NCBI RefSeq assembly: GCF_002217435.1
Contig: NZ_MUHF01000021.1
Span: forward strand, 9,303 to 73,302
Reading direction: 5' to 3'
DNA length: 64,000 nt
From: Flavobacterium reichenbachii
Lineage (GTDB): Bacteria; Bacteroidota; Bacteroidia; Flavobacteriales; Flavobacteriaceae
Under the pieces are notes generated by a model, which made no database searches, was not told where the DNA came from, and saw only the letters and a program-made list of their open reading frames with translations. Of this stretch, positions 27,462-35,077 are shown piece after piece. Position 1 is the first letter of the stretch. Every line of letters starts with the position of its first letter. The position numbers and the translations under genes were made by a program.

Positions 27462-27899
27462 TTATTTAATTTTAAATCCAATAACTGATTGCTGCATTTC
27501 ATTTTCTTTCAACTCAAACTTAAATATTAAAGAATCATAGCATTTACAACCAATTTCTTCTCCAATTAAAGGTGCATACTTCTTTATTTTTTCTTTAATA
27601 AAAGAATCATTTTTGACTTTAGAGAATTGAATTTCAAAATTTTCTAAAGAATCCAGCTTATCATTTTGGCAATCTCGCAAATACCATAAGTTTGGTGTAT
27701 TATTATAAGTCTCAATCTCTATATCTTCAGATTTATTGATCTCATTATTCATTTCTTCCAAAACTTTTTCAAGTCTTTCTGAACGAACATATTCAGGTGC
27801 TCTTCTCATTCCCCATGCAAATGGATTCAGAAAAAGTAACATTGGAAATAAAACACCAATTATTAAAAGAACACCTAAAATTTTTCTCAGTGGTATCAT
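27462..27899 (-). CDS. membrane-anchored protein of unknown function
   Basis: A 145-residue protein with an N-terminal membrane segment (ILGVLLIIGVLFPMLLFL) and a charged, helical soluble part containing two close cysteines (GCKCYDS). Its ATG overlaps the argD stop by one base (TAATG), which implies coupled translation with argD. No family recognised. Together with the next gene it forms a non-biosynthetic insert in the operon. Confidence 0.65.
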   Translation of the reverse strand: MIPLRKILGVLLIIGVLFPMLLFLNPFAWGMRRAPEYVRSERLEKVLEEMNNEINKSEDIEIETYNNTPNLWYLRDCQNDKLDSLENFEIQFSKVKNDSFIKEKIKKYAPLIGEEIGCKCYDSLIFKFELKENEMQQSVIGFKIK

Positions 27900-29038
27900 T
27901 AATTTTTAAGTTCTTCTAAACTTTCTTTTAAAGCAACAATAAATGTATCAATATCGGCCTTTTTCACTGTTAACGGCGGTAAAATTCTTAATAGATTTTT
28001 GTTGTTTGCACTTCCTGTAAAAATGTGTTTTTCGATAATTAACTTTTTTCTTAAGGCTGCAACATCAAAATCGAACTCTACTCCAAGCATTAAACCTTTT
28101 CCTTTTACTTGTTTGATTCCAGAAACTTCTTTGATTTTTTCTAAGAAATGGGCATAAACTTCGTTTACATTCTTTTGTAAATCCAGTTTTTCGATCACAT
28201 CTAAAACTGCAATTCCTGCTGCACAAGATAAATGGCTTCCACCGAAAGTTGTGCCTAATAATCCGAAACTTGCTTCAAATTTTGGAGATATTAAAATGGC
28301 TCCAACCGGAAATCCGTTCCCCATTCCTTTGGCAACTGAAATAATATCAGCGCTGATTCCGTGATGCTGGAACGCAAAGAATTTTCCGCTTCTTCCGTAT
28401 CCTGATTGTACTTCGTCTAAAATCAAAACCACATCATATTTTTTACATGCTTTTTCTAAAGCCTGAAAAAATTCTGTAGTTCCCTGATCTAAACCTCCAA
28501 CTCCTTGAATTCCTTCGATAATTACTGCCGTAACATCTCCTTTAGCCAATTCAGCTTCAACTAATTCAATTTGATTTAAAGGTAAAAAAGTAACAACTTG
28601 CTGTGCGTTTAATGGCGCAACAATTTTTTTGTTATCTGTAACGGCAACGGCTGCAGAAGTTCTTCCGTGGAAAGAATTGTCAAAAGCTACTACTCTTGAT
28701 TTTCCGTTATGGAAAGAAGCTAATTTCAAAGCATTTTCGTTTGCTTCAGCTCCAGAACTGCATAAAAACAATTCGTAATCTTCTAAACCAGAAAGCTTTC
28801 CTAGTTTCTGAGCCAATTCAACCTGCAAAGGATTCTGAATCGCATTCGAATAAAATCCTAAATGGTCTAATTGGTTTTTAAGTTTTGCTACATAATCCGG
28901 CTGTGTATGTCCGATAGAAATCACACCATGTCCGCTGTATAAATCTAAGTATTCTACTCCTTTGTCGTCTGTAATGGTACAATCTACAGCTTTTACTGGA
29001 GTTATGTCATATAATGGGTAAACGTTAAATAAGTTCAT
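27899..29038 (-). CDS. argD: N-acylornithine aminotransferase
   Basis: A class III PLP aminotransferase converting N-acylglutamate semialdehyde to N-acylornithine. The PLP lysine is in SVAKGMGNGFPVGA, the phosphate/ring block is SGAEANENALKLA, and LILDEVQSGYGRSGK precedes it. Length is 379, slightly short of 400 but with all blocks. It may also serve in the succinyl route. One-base overlap with the next gene. Confidence 0.92.
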   Translation of the reverse strand: MNLFNVYPLYDITPVKAVDCTITDDKGVEYLDLYSGHGVISIGHTQPDYVAKLKNQLDHLGFYSNAIQNPLQVELAQKLGKLSGLEDYELFLCSSGAEANENALKLASFHNGKSRVVAFDNSFHGRTSAAVAVTDNKKIVAPLNAQQVVTFLPLNQIELVEAELAKGDVTAVIIEGIQGVGGLDQGTTEFFQALEKACKKYDVVLILDEVQSGYGRSGKFFAFQHHGISADIISVAKGMGNGFPVGAILISPKFEASFGLLGTTFGGSHLSCAAGIAVLDVIEKLDLQKNVNEVYAHFLEKIKEVSGIKQVKGKGLMLGVEFDFDVAALRKKLIIEKHIFTGSANNKNLLRILPPLTVKKADIDTFIVALKESLEELKN

Positions 29039-29049
29039 GTTTTTTGTTT

Positions 29050-29188
29050 ATTTTGTTTCAGGTTTCAGGTTTCAAGTTTTCACAGAAAGTGAAGCTTGGA
29101 ACTTTAAACTTGAAACTGATTTGCGTTTCTGTTGCATATTTCAAGTTTCGTATAAAACGTGAAACTTGAAACTTCAAACCTGAAACAA
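29050..29188. repeat. large inverted GTTTCAGGTTTCAAG repeat between argC and argD
   Basis: The left side has TTTCAGGTTTCAGGTTTCAA, and the right end GAAACTTGAAACTTCAAACC then TGAAAC; these are complementary over most of 25 bases. A central pair, AACTTTAAACTTGAAACTG and ATTTCAAGTTTCG, adds a second stem. It is the longest member of the CTTGAAAC family in the window and fills the gap. Confidence 0.75.
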
Positions 29189-29195
29189 ATTTTTC

Positions 29196-30173
29196 CTAAA
29201 ATCCGCTTGGTTTCAAATGTAAACCGGTAGTTTCTTCTAATCCGAACATTAAATTCATGTTTTGAATCGCTTGTCCTGAAGCACCTTTGGTTAAATTATC
29301 AATAATTGATGTGATTAAAACCCGGTTTCCTTTTTTCAATAAACTGATAATACATTTATTGGTTTGAACGACTTGTTTCATATTAATATTAGTCGTTGTA
29401 ACCGTTACAAAAGGCTCAGCTTTATAGAAATCTTCGTATTTAGTAACCAATTGCTCCAAACTATCGTCAGAAAGCGTATATAAGGTCGCAAAAATTCCTC
29501 TTGGAAAATCTCCTCGATTCGGAATAAAAAGCAACTCGCTTTCAAAATCATCCTGTAATTGCACCAAACTTTCTCCAATTTCACCTAAATGCTGATGTTC
29601 AAAAGCTTTATAATGTGACATATTATTATTTCTCCAGCTGAAATGAGAAGTTTCTGAAAGACTTACTCCTGCTCCCGTACTTCCAGTTGTCGCATTTATA
29701 TGAACGTCATTATTCAGCAAATTGTTTTTAGCTAAAGGCAATAATGCCAATTGAATAGCAGTTGCGAAACAACCTGGATTTGCGATATAATTTGCTTTTT
29801 TGATTTCGGCTTTATTGATTTCAGGCAATCCGTAAACAAAATCTTTTCCTTCGAAATGAGCATCTTTATTTAATCTGAAATCATTTCCTAAATCGATGAT
29901 TTTGGTGTGACTTGCGAATTGATTTTCTTTCAAAAATGAAATCGATTTTCCGTGTCCCAAACATAAAAACACCACATTTACCTCGGGATTAATTAAGTCT
30001 GTAAAATTCATTTCGATATCACCCATCAAATCGTGGTGCGCAACAGAAAGTGGTTTCCCTGCATTTGTTGTACTGTAAACAAAATCGATGTTTACTTTTG
30101 GGTGATACATTAAAATTCTGATGAGTTCTCCGGCAGTGTAGCCCGAACCACCAATTATTCCGATATTAATCAT
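29196..30173 (-). CDS. argC: N-acyl-gamma-glutamyl-phosphate reductase
   Basis: NADPH-dependent reduction of N-acylglutamyl phosphate. The dinucleotide loop GIIGGSGYTAGE is at residues 5-16 and the catalytic Cys135 is in ANPGCFATAIQLAL. A substrate His is in the HQHLGEIG block. Length is 325, typical for the short class. Its start overlaps the argG stop by 8 bases. Confidence 0.93.
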   Translation of the reverse strand: MINIGIIGGSGYTAGELIRILMYHPKVNIDFVYSTTNAGKPLSVAHHDLMGDIEMNFTDLINPEVNVVFLCLGHGKSISFLKENQFASHTKIIDLGNDFRLNKDAHFEGKDFVYGLPEINKAEIKKANYIANPGCFATAIQLALLPLAKNNLLNNDVHINATTGSTGAGVSLSETSHFSWRNNNMSHYKAFEHQHLGEIGESLVQLQDDFESELLFIPNRGDFPRGIFATLYTLSDDSLEQLVTKYEDFYKAEPFVTVTTTNINMKQVVQTNKCIISLLKKGNRVLITSIIDNLTKGASGQAIQNMNLMFGLEETTGLHLKPSGF

Positions 30174-31359
30174 GATCTAAATGATTTACAGATGAAAATA
30201 TATTTTGGGCATTTCCTAAAATCTTAATAAATCCTTTTGCATCGTCAGACGTCCAGGCATTGTTCATTTCTCCGTATTGACCAAATCCTGTATTCATTAA
30301 ATCATTATCAGATTCAATTCCGTCAAGTGAAAAATGGTATGGTTTTAAAGAAACTGTAACAACTCCATTTACCGTCTTTTGCGTGTCTTGTAAAAAGGTT
30401 TCAATATTACGCATTACTGGATCTAAAAACTGACCTTCGTGAAATAACATTCCGTACCAGTTTCCTAATTGTTCTTTCCAATATTGCTGCCATTTTCCAA
30501 GAGTATGTTTCTCTAATAAATGGTGTGCTTTGATAATGATTAACGGAGCTGCAGCTTCAAAACCAACTCTTCCTTTAATTCCGATAATTGTATCTCCAAC
30601 GTGAATATCTCTTCCAATTGCAAACGCATTTGCCAGTTTTTCAAGTGCAACAATATTATTTGAAGGTTTATCAAACTGACCGTTTAAACCAACTAATTCG
30701 CCTTGTTCAAAATGCAGTCTTACTTTTTCTTCCTCTTCTTTTTTCAATTGCGAAGGATAAGCGTCACTTGGCAATGGCTGGCTTGAAGTCAAGGTTTCCT
30801 TTCCTCCAACACTTGTTCCCCAAAGTCCTTTATTGATAGAGTATTGTGCTTTTTCCCAAGAATAATGAACTCCGTTTTGAGCTAAATAATCAACTTCTTC
30901 TTGTCTTGATAATTTTAAATCTCTAATTGGGGTAATGATTTCGATTTCTGGAGCAATGGTTTGGAAAATTAAATCAAAACGAATTTGGTCATTTCCTGCA
31001 CCTGTACTTCCGTGTGCGATCGCGCTTGCTCCAACTTTTTTAGCATATTTTATAGCTTCAATAGCTTGAAAAACACGTTCTGCACTTACTGATAATGGAT
31101 AAGTATTGTTTTTTAATACGTTTCCGAAAATCAAATATTTTATAGCTTTATCATAATATTTATCTACGATGGTTAAGTTCGCATGCTGCGCGCTTCCTAA
31201 CTCGTAAGCTCTTTTTTCTATAGCTGATAATTCTTCTGCGTCAAATCCTCCTGTGTCAACAAGTACAGTATGAACTTCGTATCCTTTTTCATTTTTTAAA
31301 TATTTCAAACAATACGAGGTATCTAATCCTCCGCTATAAGCTAATACTACTTTTTTCAT
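30166..31359 (-). CDS. argG: argininosuccinate synthase
   Basis: ATP-dependent joining of citrulline and aspartate. The PP-loop AYSGGLDTS is at residues 7-15; HGSTGAGNDQ and the GIKGRVGFEAA region are present. Length is 397. It follows the putative first-step acyltransferase and overlaps argC by 8 bases, so the top of the operon is compact. Confidence 0.95.
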   Translation of the reverse strand: MKKVVLAYSGGLDTSYCLKYLKNEKGYEVHTVLVDTGGFDAEELSAIEKRAYELGSAQHANLTIVDKYYDKAIKYLIFGNVLKNNTYPLSVSAERVFQAIEAIKYAKKVGASAIAHGSTGAGNDQIRFDLIFQTIAPEIEIITPIRDLKLSRQEEVDYLAQNGVHYSWEKAQYSINKGLWGTSVGGKETLTSSQPLPSDAYPSQLKKEEEEKVRLHFEQGELVGLNGQFDKPSNNIVALEKLANAFAIGRDIHVGDTIIGIKGRVGFEAAAPLIIIKAHHLLEKHTLGKWQQYWKEQLGNWYGMLFHEGQFLDPVMRNIETFLQDTQKTVNGVVTVSLKPYHFSLDGIESDNDLMNTGFGQYGEMNNAWTSDDAKGFIKILGNAQNIFSSVNHLDHD

Positions 31360-31413
31360 TTTTTATAATTTAGGCTAATACTTTCGTATGTAGCAGTTTG
31401 AGATTTTTTCTAA

Positions 31414-32061
31414 TTAAAATTTTAATAAAAAAATAAACGACAATAATTTATTTAAAAATAAAGCTTGTTTAATTTTTTTCAATCTGCTTAAAACAGCTTC
31501 ATTAAAAGGGTGTCTCGGCGGATTTTTTTGTTTTTCTTTCGGATCGTATAACATTCCGGTACAAAGACACATTTTGTTTTCTTTGCTTTGTAAAATTGGG
31601 AAATTGGTACACGTTTTACAGCCTGCCCAAAAACTCGGATCGGTAGTTAACTCAGAGAAAGGAACTGGCTTATAACCAAGTTCAGAGTTAATTTTCATAA
31701 CAGCCAAACCAGTTGTGATTCCGAATATTTTTGCATCTGGATATCTCTTCAAAGAATAATCAAAAACTTTTGATTTGATCTTTTTCGCCAAACCTAAACT
31801 TCTATAATCAGGATGTACAATTAATCCAGAATGCGCTACGAACTTTCCATGTTCCCAGCTTTCGATATAACAAAAGCCTGCAAATTTCCCGTCAGCCAGA
31901 GCAATCATTGCATCACCATTCGACATTTTTTTCTGAATGTACTCAGGGGTTCTTTTAGCAATCCCCGTACCTCTTAACAAGGCCGATGATTCTATCGTAT
32001 CGCAGATTTCTTGTGCGAATTTGAAGTGTTCTTCCTGAGTAACAACAATAGAGATCTTCAT
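31414..32061 (-). CDS. GNAT acyltransferase heading the arg operon, candidate N-acylglutamate synthase
   Basis: A 215-residue protein with a GNAT domain (about 1-135; acyl-CoA loop RSLGLA at 87-92 after VHPDY) and an unusual tail with four cysteines, C148-x2-C151-x13-C165-x-C167, that could hold zinc. A basic, hydrophobic C-terminus follows. No classical ArgA or ArgJ is in this operon, and this is its first gene, so it is the natural candidate for adding the acetyl or succinyl group to glutamate. That role is inferred from position; GNAT membership is clear. Confidence 0.75.
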   Translation of the reverse strand: MKISIVVTQEEHFKFAQEICDTIESSALLRGTGIAKRTPEYIQKKMSNGDAMIALADGKFAGFCYIESWEHGKFVAHSGLIVHPDYRSLGLAKKIKSKVFDYSLKRYPDAKIFGITTGLAVMKINSELGYKPVPFSELTTDPSFWAGCKTCTNFPILQSKENKMCLCTGMLYDPKEKQKNPPRHPFNEAVLSRLKKIKQALFLNKLLSFIFLLKF

Positions 32062-32217
32062 TTCAATAATTGAAGTTAGAGTTAAAAATTAAAGCATGTT
32101 GTTTGGTTTGAAATCCAGAATTGAATCCAATAAAATTAAGCAAAATAGAAGTAACATTCTCAAAATCAAAAACTTGATTCAGGAAATTTACAAAATAATA
32201 TATACTTTTAGGATATG

Positions 32218-32234
32218 TTTGTCCAATGGACAAA
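32218..32234. promoter_or_regulatory. palindrome TTTGTCC-N3-GGACAAA in the arg leader
   Basis: A perfect 7-bp inverted repeat with a 3-base spacer. A related palindrome TTTGTC-N3-GACAAA lies at 32340-32354. They may be two operators or two hairpins of the leader RNA. Confidence 0.45.
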
Positions 32235-32296
32235 TTATGTGATTTCAAAATGAAAAATGGATATGAATAAATATACGGCGAAAAACTCTGTGAATA

Positions 32297-32383
32297 CTAG
32301 ATAGATAGTATCCGTACTTCGGGAGAAGTACCAGGCAGGTTTGTCCGTGACAAAGAAGTTATATGTAAACTTATTTTATTCAT
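32297..32383 (-). CDS. possible arg operon leader peptide
   Basis: An ORF of 28 codons plus stop, translated MNKISLHITSLSRTNLPG then TSPEVRILSI. Both arginines use CGG, a rare codon in such AT-rich genomes. The ATG lies only 6 bases past the TTTG of a good -7 element, so the mRNA would be nearly leaderless. Within the ORF, GTACTTC/GAAGTAC forms a 7-bp hairpin, and ATACTA/TAGTAT covers the stop codon. It precedes the first arg gene by 235 bases. It may be a translated attenuator or simply a structured leader RNA. Confidence 0.4.
   Translation of the reverse strand: MNKISLHITSLSRTNLPGTSPEVRILSI
32340..32354. promoter_or_regulatory. palindrome TTTGTC-N3-GACAAA in the arg leader
   Basis: A 6-bp inverted repeat with a 3-base spacer, inside the leader ORF. 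It shares its half-sites with the palindrome at 32218-32234. Confidence 0.4.
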
Positions 32384-32388
32384 CGGTG

Positions 32389-32417
32389 CAAAAGTACACT
32401 ATTTTTTTATTTTCAAA
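32389..32417 (-). promoter_or_regulatory. promoter of the arginine/proline operon
   Basis: On the minus strand TTTG (32414-32417) is followed after 17 bases by TACTTTTG (32389-32396). A second TTTG at 32419-32422 gives a 22-base spacing. The -7 element is a good TAnnTTTG match. Confidence 0.6.
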
Positions 32418-32469
32418 ACAAAAAAATAATTTTCTAACATTTTTTTAATGTTTTGTTGATTTTTTTTAA

Positions 32470-32545
32470 GGTTCTGAGATTCTAAGGTGCAGAGGTGCAA
32501 AGGTTTTGATCTTGAAACATGAAACTTGAAACCTGAAACTTGAAT
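32470..32545. repeat. phrase repeats (TTCTGAGATTCTAAGG and CTTGAAAC types)
   Basis: AAGGTTCTGAGATTCTAAGG with GTGCAGAGGTGCAAAGG (32470-32505) is followed by ATGAAACTTGAAACCTGAAA (about 32518-32537). Both phrases recur in the gaps around argE, proB and miaE. Confidence 0.6.
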
Positions 32546-32562
32546 CTCTGGAAATCAAAAAG

Positions 32563-32597
32563 AAACCCCGATAGTTACAGATAGCTATCGGGGTTTT
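32563..32597 (-). terminator. terminator of the M1 peptidase gene
   Basis: A 12-bp stem AAACCCCGATAG/CTATCGGGGTTT with a 10-base loop, 23 bases past the peptidase stop; T-rich on the minus-strand 3' side. Confidence 0.8.
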
Positions 32598-32619
32598 AAA
32601 ACATTATAATCTTTATTAA

Positions 32620-34890
32620 TTATTTCTTAGTAAATGGTATTGTTTGTCCGTTTCCTAAAACAATCATATCAAAACCAGTTTTTGCTTCATTAAATTTGAA
32701 TTTTAATCCGGCTGAGTTAGATATAAAAGTTTCTTTTTCACTTGGAACCGGCTCAACAGAAAATTTAGGAAAATCAGTAATTTCAACATTCAAAGTACTA
32801 TTTTTCTCTGAAAAAACGATGGTTAAAGGCGCTATTTTTGTAGTATAAGTTCCTAAATAAGCATCTAAAACAACATCTTTTTCTATTTTACCTTTAGCTG
32901 CTGTCCAAAAATTATTGCTTTGGTTATTATCTGGAAATGCATGATCCGGATCTAAAGTTACACTTTCTATTTCTTCAGTAGAATCGTGTTTGAATGACCA
33001 TGAATTATTACGCTGCCAAACTTCTACGGGGAGTTTTACTCTGGTCACTTTTCCGCTTTTTGTTTTCACATCCAAAATAACAGGCATTGGCATTTTATCC
33101 AAATTCTCAACGGTAATTATAACTCCTTTAGACGGGTCGTTTTTTACATATTTAATAGAATTAATACCTTGATCAAAACGCCAGTTATTTACAAACCAGC
33201 TTCTCCAGAACCAGCTCAGATCTTCTCCGGCAACATTTTCTATTGTTCTAAAGAAGTCATCCGGAGTTGGATGTTTGTATGCCCAGCGCTCTACATAAGT
33301 ACGCAATGCTTTATCAAAACGTTCTTCACCAAGAATTTGCTCTCTCAAAATTACCAAACCTGCGCTTGGTTTAGCGTAGCATAAAACACCAATATTTACC
33401 TCCTTCATATTGTCTGGAGAGCTCATTATTGTTTCTAAATCAGGTCTTGTAAAATATTCTGCTTCCTGATGTAAATCTCCCGGTTTTTGTTTGTATTCGC
33501 CTTTGTTAAAATCAACAGAACTTACAGAGTTAATAAACGTATTAAAACCTTCATCCATCCATGCAAAATAACGCTCGTTAGAACCTACAATCATAGGAAA
33601 CCAGATATGACCAAATTCGTGATCTGTCACTCCCCATAAATCATCTCCTTTAGATTCCCATCCGCAGAAAACAATTCCGGGATATTCCATTCCTCCTTCA
33701 TTTCCTGCAACATTTGTTGCTGCCGGATAAGGATATTCAAACCATCTTTTTGAGTAATTTTCAATTGATGCTTTTACATATTCTGTAGAACGTCCCCAAG
33801 CATCATTTCCGTTACTTTCTACAGGATAAGCAGACAATGCAAAAGATTTTTTACCGCTTGGAAGGTTTATTTTGGCTCCATCTAAAATGAAAGCCGGCGA
33901 AGATGCCCAAGAAAAATCACGTGCATTTTTTATTTGGTAATGCCATGTTTTTTCTGCTGATGCATTAGAAGCTGCAGTTGCGGCTACCTCTTCGGCAGAA
34001 CGAATTATCACTGTTTTATCACTTTGAGAAGCGTCTTTATATCTTTTAAGCTGTTCTGCAGAAAACACTTCTGCACCATTTAAAAGCTCTCCAGAACCTA
34101 CTACATAATGATTTGCAGGCGCTGTTATTTTTACATCAAAATTTCCATATTCCAAATAAAACTCAGATGCGCCTAAATAAGGTGCTGTATTCCAGCCTCT
34201 CACATCATCATACACACACATACGCGGATACCATTGCGCAATAGTAAAAATCTTTCCGTTTTTGGTTTCTAAAACTCCCATTCTGTCAGATCCTTCGAAA
34301 GGAGCAATAAATGAGAATTCTATTTTGATTTTTACTGCAGCACCTTTTGAAGCTAATTCTTCAGGAAGGAAAATCTGCATTCTTGTATCTGTGATTACAT
34401 ATTTTGCTTCGATTTCTGTTTTCTTTTTACCAACAGAAATTACTTTTACCGATTTTATTTTATTACCGCCGTCAAAAACCTGACCTTGAGCTCCGTTACG
34501 GCTTCCCGTTAGTGGCACAATAGCATTTCCTCTTGAATCTTTGTTAAATAAATTCTGGTCTAAATACAGCCATAAAAACGACAATTTATCCGGACTGTTA
34601 TTGGTGTATGTAATTTCGTCTGTACCAATAATCTCATTTGTTGCTCCGTTAAGCTTTACCGTTAATTGGTAATCAGCTCTATTCTGCCAATATTCAACTC
34701 CAGGCTGACCGCTGGCTGTGCGGGTAGATGTTCCGTTTTTAGTATAAAAATTGGGTGCAAACGCATCATGATAATTATAATTATTAACTGAATTTACTGT
34801 TGTAGCTGCAGGATTCTGTTGTGCCCAAACAGAAGAAATCCCAACAAACAAAGCCATGGTTAAGGTGGCTTTTAAGGAATGCTTTTTCAT
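32620..34890 (-). CDS. secreted M1 family metallopeptidase
   Basis: A 756-residue zinc aminopeptidase-like protein. The start at 34890 gives a clean signal peptide (MKKHSLKATLTMALFVGIS); an upstream in-frame Met would put 28 non-signal residues in front. The gluzincin motif HEFGH is followed after 18 residues by Glu in AWMDEGFN, the third zinc ligand. The exopeptidase-type GGMEYPGIVF (GxMEN-like) precedes it, with Tyr in the C-terminal half of the catalytic domain. The C-terminal part is beta-rich. Probably periplasmic or cell-surface peptide degradation. Single gene with terminator. Confidence 0.9.
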   Translation of the reverse strand: MKKHSLKATLTMALFVGISSVWAQQNPAATTVNSVNNYNYHDAFAPNFYTKNGTSTRTASGQPGVEYWQNRADYQLTVKLNGATNEIIGTDEITYTNNSPDKLSFLWLYLDQNLFNKDSRGNAIVPLTGSRNGAQGQVFDGGNKIKSVKVISVGKKKTEIEAKYVITDTRMQIFLPEELASKGAAVKIKIEFSFIAPFEGSDRMGVLETKNGKIFTIAQWYPRMCVYDDVRGWNTAPYLGASEFYLEYGNFDVKITAPANHYVVGSGELLNGAEVFSAEQLKRYKDASQSDKTVIIRSAEEVAATAASNASAEKTWHYQIKNARDFSWASSPAFILDGAKINLPSGKKSFALSAYPVESNGNDAWGRSTEYVKASIENYSKRWFEYPYPAATNVAGNEGGMEYPGIVFCGWESKGDDLWGVTDHEFGHIWFPMIVGSNERYFAWMDEGFNTFINSVSSVDFNKGEYKQKPGDLHQEAEYFTRPDLETIMSSPDNMKEVNIGVLCYAKPSAGLVILREQILGEERFDKALRTYVERWAYKHPTPDDFFRTIENVAGEDLSWFWRSWFVNNWRFDQGINSIKYVKNDPSKGVIITVENLDKMPMPVILDVKTKSGKVTRVKLPVEVWQRNNSWSFKHDSTEEIESVTLDPDHAFPDNNQSNNFWTAAKGKIEKDVVLDAYLGTYTTKIAPLTIVFSEKNSTLNVEITDFPKFSVEPVPSEKETFISNSAGLKFKFNEAKTGFDMIVLGNGQTIPFTKK

Positions 34891-35077
34891 ATTTTTTAGC
34901 TGTTTATGTAGCAAATTAATGAAAAAAAAAGCTACTGAAACAGAAAACTCAAAAGATAAATTGAATTTTAGCAAAATTTTACCAAAAAAATAAATTAAGC
35001 GTTTTTCTTAAAAAAATAAAATTTATAAAATATATTTACATCACTCGAAAAAATTTACTTATTTCAATTTAAATACT

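Larger units (their letters stand above)
32062..32619. other. 558-bp gap: arg operon leader and M1 peptidase terminator
   Basis: Read on the minus strand from right to left it holds the M1 peptidase terminator, a CTTGAAAC-type repeat tract, a promoter, a 28-codon leader ORF, two related palindromes and about 150 bases of AT-rich leader up to the acyltransferase start. A 61-codon ORF in the last part (32063-32248) looks non-coding to me. Confidence 0.6.

Noticed and set aside
32063..32248. 61-codon ORF just before the arg-operon acyltransferase
   Set aside because: Its composition (Asn, Phe, Ile) is what AT-rich spacer gives, it has no motif, and it covers one of the leader palindromes. The TGA/ATG closeness to the next gene is probably chance.
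32218..32417. A known riboswitch (SAM, TPP or cobalamin) in the arg leader
   Set aside because: I cannot find the core consensus of any of these; the hairpins present are short and unlike them.
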